Assembly: GCA_025890175.1 (NCBI GenBank) | Contig: JANPYM010000001.1 | Coordinates: forward strand, 3,258,490-3,322,489 | DNA: 64,000 nucleotides | Reading direction: 5' to 3' | Source of the DNA: Ciborinia camelliae | Lineage: Eukaryota; Ascomycota; Leotiomycetes; Helotiales; Sclerotiniaceae | In this document: positions 59,474 through 64,000 of the stretch, in pieces | Layout: each line of letters begins with the position of its first letter | Numbering within the stretch: position 1 is the stretch's first letter | Position numbers and translations under genes: made by a program | The notes under the pieces: generated by a model | What the model saw: only the letters and a program-made list of their open reading frames with translations | Told to the model about the DNA's origin: nothing | Databases searched by the model: none

Positions 59474-62400
59474 CTTGAAAAAAGATACGTCGAGCTTAGG
59501 AGAAAGGTGTTTGGGTAAGAGTAAGAGTAAAGTTGGACGACCGTCAACGAGCCGTCCCTGACAATAAGATTGGAAAGAACCACCCTCAAGATGATAAGAT
59601 CTTAACTGTATGCAGTCCAATGGAACTGCCGAGTCGATAATATCGAGTCGAAGAAATAAAAGTTAAGAGCGAAATAATTGAAATAATTGAAATTCCTCGG
59701 GTTATAATATAGTAAAAGTAAAATGCCGCTGCCGTGGTATATGGTATATGTATGCCCTTTTGACTCCAAGTTTGAGTATTTGTTCCAACGCCGGAAAGAT
59801 GCGATATTCGAGAAATAGAAAGAAGAAAAAGATTGAGATTGAGACTGAGGGGAGATTTTATGATATTTTTTGGGGGGAGGGAGTTTTTTTTTGAGGGGGA
59901 GGGGAGATTTACAATGGCAGAGCCTTGCACCGTCTGGCGCCGGCTTAGAACAGCGGGACACCGAGGCCGGCTGGGCTTTACCAAATTATATGGATTATGT
60001 TCCTTTGTTTTGGGGATAAGTTGAAAGTTGGGTAAAAGGTATAGAAATCTGGGCGATGGATTGGTATTATATGAGGAATACGGTGACCTTTGAATCCGCT
60101 GAAGTTAAATTTGGTGTTGGCAATTGAAGCAAAAACCAAAGACGCAGTTTATGGCGTGAGTGTGAGTGTGAGTAGTTGGTGCGAGGGGGGAGTGTGTGTG
60201 TGTGGGAGAAAATGGGAGAAAATGGGTGGGTTGGGGGAAGTTGGAACTTGGTAAGAGTTTGATGAGTTTGATGTTTGTTGCTTGGTGCTTGCTTGGTGCT
60301 TGGTGCTCTTTAGTGCTGCTTGGTGGATGCTACCTAGTAAGTACTACAGTCTAACTCGAGTTATGAGGACTCTAAAAAAGTATTTGAAGGGTTATGAAAT
60401 GAAATATGAATGAAATAGTTTATAGCCTGCCAACATGATTCTGACCTGTAATAATCCATTGTAAGATCTTACCTACACCTCCTCCCTCCTCGAGTATTAA
60501 TTATTATTCCACCCGATTCATTTTGTTTGGTTTTGTTTGGTCAGTTTCATCGAAGCGAAATAGCATCCTATACTCGAATAGACTAATAGTAGATCGATAT
60601 CGAGATCGATCCATTATTATTTCATTCACCAACTTCATTATTCGTTCCTTTTTTGACTACAGGATTCCAGCCAGCAGATACTTTCGTTGATTTGGGTCAA
60701 GTCAAGTCTAGTCTGGTCCCGGTATACCTAGGTACATACATAGAGTAAGCTTTTGCCCCCTTTGCCAGCGAAATAAAGGAAAATACTCAGGAGTCAGGAA
60801 TAACCCGATATGGTCTTGTGGTAAGTAGAGCAATAAATATTATCTGAAAAAAGAATTTTCTGCCATTATTACAGTGCGTACCACACATTACTCACTTGCA
60901 GACACTACAGTACTACTTTACTCTTACTTTCTTGCAGATACTACCACTACCGGTACTACACTTAACCTACTCATTACCTATGTACCTACTACTCTGTACT
61001 CGCTTTTAGACACCTACCGTACTCCGTACAAGATTCAATAACTTACTCAGCACCAATTTTATTAATTGCATTTACGAAGCTTCAGCCTATCAATCAACAT
61101 CTTATGGTGGCTCCTCTGATCTGGATTTTAACGATCAATCTGAAAATCTGAAATGGTATAGAGTAGGGCTAATGATACCTAGGTACACTTCCTCCGATAC
61201 ACTCACTATCTATCTACTTCCCTGTACAAAGCTTTAACCATCAAATTCTCTTATAATACATATATTGTATGGGTAACCTTGGGTCAAGATCAGGGTAAGA
61301 GAGACAGCATCAAATCGGAGCAGAAAGAAAACTGGATTCCACAATCCACAAATTGACATTTAACCAGCATAGCTTTCTTCCCCGGAAACGGTCTTGACCC
61401 CATATTGAATCATATTTCTCTTGTTGGCTTGTTGGCTAATAATATTTAAGCGTTTGTATAAACAGATACACAATCAAACAGATGATGTTTTATTTTCCAA
61501 TAGCCGATTCAACCAACGAAATGACAGCACTTTTTCAGTTATTGCTTCACCACACAACACAATTGAAAATCTCGTCTAATTTGTTTTCAATGAAGGGGTG
61601 TTCTATCAAGGCCTCTATCCAGTTTTAAATATTATTCAATGAATGCATCGAGAATCTACCGGTCCACCATCACCCTCGCTCGAATCGCCGCCTTTCAGAC
61701 CTTGAAAATATACAATTTGGTATAATCAATGCCTTCATGGTTACTGTACACTCTATCCAGGGAAGTTATGCAAGCCATCCACTCATCCTACCACACCTAC
61801 ATATCCCATGAATCTGCATCAACATCAACGACTCAGCCCCAAAACTAACATTCACCCCGTATAATTACCGTTTCTCTTATGAACCCGGATTACAGTAACC
61901 TAAGACTGTCGACGTTACATCAGCTTCATGTATCATATTCCAGCTGGCTTGAAAGGATGTTCACGCAAATCACAGTGATGAAGAACATTCGGAACTACTG
62001 ACGGTACGGGAATAATATACTCCTATCTTAACTCTTAACTTACGACCCTCGCACGCACCACGGTTGACCGGAGGACACAATACCTATCTTTAATAATAAT
62101 AGCACACCCAATGGACTCTGATCTCCCGAAAATTTTATCTAGACATTCAGTGATCTTATCACTAGTTCTACGGCAGTCGGTAGTCGAGGTCGAGTCCATG
62201 AATTTCACATTTTTACCATCTCGAGACCAAAAAACCCCAATAAAGATTCGGTATCACAAGCAAGCCTTCATGCACATTAGCCCTGTAGTGCAATGCATGG
62301 TCAATAAGTCCACCAGAATTCTGGGAATTTGACATCGAAATTATAGAATGCTCAAAAAATTTCGTGCTACATACAAATTTTACAATTGCCACGTTCAGAG

Positions 62401-64000
62401 ACGACTGCATGAGAATTTTCGCAAGGGATGAGCTCGCCTGGCGCCTTGAGCATACCCACCGGTGATCGAACGAACTTCAACCCCACGAAAGAACCAAGCC
62501 AGACCGAGAGGACCGAACAAAAGTTTGATATGCGTGCTGCGCCCTCTTCGTCATAATATGATTGATCTTTATCTTCATTTGATTGGTGCATGGTACAATA
62601 TCCCGATGCCACGATTCTCTGTGGTGATGTGAACCGATATTTAGGTGTAATATGATCATCTGCTCACCTGCACTTACTTCCCTCTCGACAATCACACGGG
62701 CCGAGACGGACATTTTCTTGTTTACTTACTTTAAAATGATCAGGTATGTATGGTAAAGTAGGTACGGATATTCTCCTGCGGGGGTCAATTGAGCTCCTTA
62801 TATCATGCATTACATACTCTATGTACGGACATGACTTGCTTGCATTGATCGAATTGATTGTCCCGCAAGCGAAATTTCTACAAGTATCTTAAGGGATAGA
62901 ACCGAGAATGGAGCGTCATAGTCATGTAGGGTATGTATTCAGGTTTTCTTCAACAGCCATCTCCATCTCCATCCGCCTCTTCAAACCAGACAAGCCGTCC
63001 ATACATTGGCTATCTTAATATCGTCTCTCGCGATATCCGCCTTCAATTCAATCATCACCAAGCCTTCGTACATTACCTATAGGAATCAACTAATGCAAAT
63101 GCAACTCATAAGCTCCCAGCTCCGTGTGAAAAACACAACCCCACGCTCACAACTTCCCTCGAGCTCACAAGCTCAATTGCCAACCACAAGGTGAACCTTA
63201 AACTCAATCTGTACATCGCTCCGGACTCCGCAAGAAGGAGGCTTGTGAAGTTGTGAATGGTACAAGCAAGCAAGCAAGTTCTCACCGCCGAACGTAGGTA
63301 CTCGAGGAAGTGCAAGTCCAACGGACCAATAGAATAAATACCTCATTTGTGTCACGTGGACTGCATGTGCACTCCCTGAATCCCTCCAACGGTCCAACCT
63401 CGACCTCTCTCCTGGACTCTCGCATGAGTCGCATCGCATTATGAGAAGCTAAATTCTTGGGGGATTTATGGAGATGGGTGCACATGAAATATGCAGTCTT
63501 TCGATTATGAAAAGAGGGGTCCCTTCATCTGCTTTTCTGCTTTTCTGCATTGCTGGCGCGCCGTAAAAAGTCTTGTCACCGCACACACTCAAATAGGAAT
63601 GCCAAATTGTTACATATTTCAGATTCCACGTGGTGCCAAGAGGGCCAAGAGCTGTCTGGCTTTTGATGGCGCGAGTTTCACTATTAGAGATTATGGATGT
63701 CACTTAACTGCCGTCGCTTTGGAGATTAAGCTTTTTGGCACTCGGGTAGGGACGCGTAAGTGCGTGTGTGTTGATGAGTGATGATTAGGTAGGTACTTGG
63801 TCCGGTTCGGTGTGGTGGTCAGACTAAGGCTAGGCTAAATCAGGATAAAGAAAGCAGGACAGGAAAGGAAAGGAGATGGAAAAGAAAAGAACAGCCAAGA
63901 AAACTGTACTCGACTGACTCGATACAATGATCTAATCGTCTCACCATCCCCCTTCAATCGTCTTGTGGAAACTCGAAATCATAGTTACCTACCATCAGAG
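59474..64000. other. gene-free terminal region with simple repeats
   Basis: About 4.5 kb. The first part is the promoter/leader of the copper-fist gene, with a G/T-rich stretch (TGAGTGTGAGTGTGAG and GCTTGGTGCTTGGTGC repeats, about 60160-60330). The remainder is AT-rich with many CTACC/TACCTA patches. Short frames on both strands (62.1-62.7 kb and 63.0-63.8 kb) overlap each other and carry no recognisable domain. No tRNA or transposon was found. Confidence 0.4.

Noticed and set aside
62111..63781. Several short frames on both strands
   Set aside because: Mutually overlapping, no domain content, no splice-linked neighbours.

Overview
The window is nuclear DNA of a filamentous ascomycete (Pezizomycotina). 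Genes are broken by short GT-AG introns (mostly 44-65 nt) with CTRAY-type branch sites. The gene families are typical of moulds: HET-domain protein, STAND/NLR receptor, Zn2Cys6 and copper-fist regulators, a fungal P450, a membrane-anchored GH5 exo-beta-1,3-glucanase and a tRNA with a fungal-type intron. The AT-leaning composition and the look of the proteins suggest Leotiomycetes, but that placement is inference. All gene models start at ATG and were assembled by hand from splice signals and reading frame.

Layout. 1-9 kb: purine-skewed sequence, a two-exon HET gene, 27 perfect copies of a 7-bp repeat, a long AT-rich gap and an intron-containing tRNA-Glu. 9-19 kb: a small hAT-like MITE, an alpha/beta hydrolase, a P450 diverging from a conserved fungal methyltransferase-like membrane protein, and rad4/XPC convergent with the latter. 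19-32 kb: an accessory block with two paralogous F-box/ankyrin genes (A at 19.5 kb, B at 30.3 kb), a nitrilase-superfamily gene whose start codon is abutted by a second hAT-like MITE, and a 989-aa NLR.

33-45 kb is a gene-poor repeat island. It holds a foldback element (33.27-33.63 kb), a degenerate ~145-bp repeat family, a ~3.5-kb array of diverged ~180-bp tandem units (35.2-38.75 kb), a 15-bp minisatellite open in all six frames, and gene relics including a broken polyketide synthase ketosynthase and a broken alpha/beta hydrolase. 45-60 kb returns to housekeeping and regulatory genes: branched-chain 2-oxoacid dehydrogenase E1 beta, membrane GH5 glucanase, an Rgt1-like Zn2Cys6 regulator and a copper-fist regulator. 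60-64 kb shows no gene I can support.

Functionally the window mixes conserved core genes (rad4, BCKDH E1 beta, GH5 glucanase, two regulators) with recognition or accessory genes (HET, NLR, F-box/ankyrin pair) interleaved with MITEs and repeats. The least expected structures are the ~180-bp satellite-like array with its neighbouring foldback, the MITE sitting exactly at the nitrilase start, and recurrent clusters of a CTCACCGGG(G/A) motif in three separate intergenic regions.
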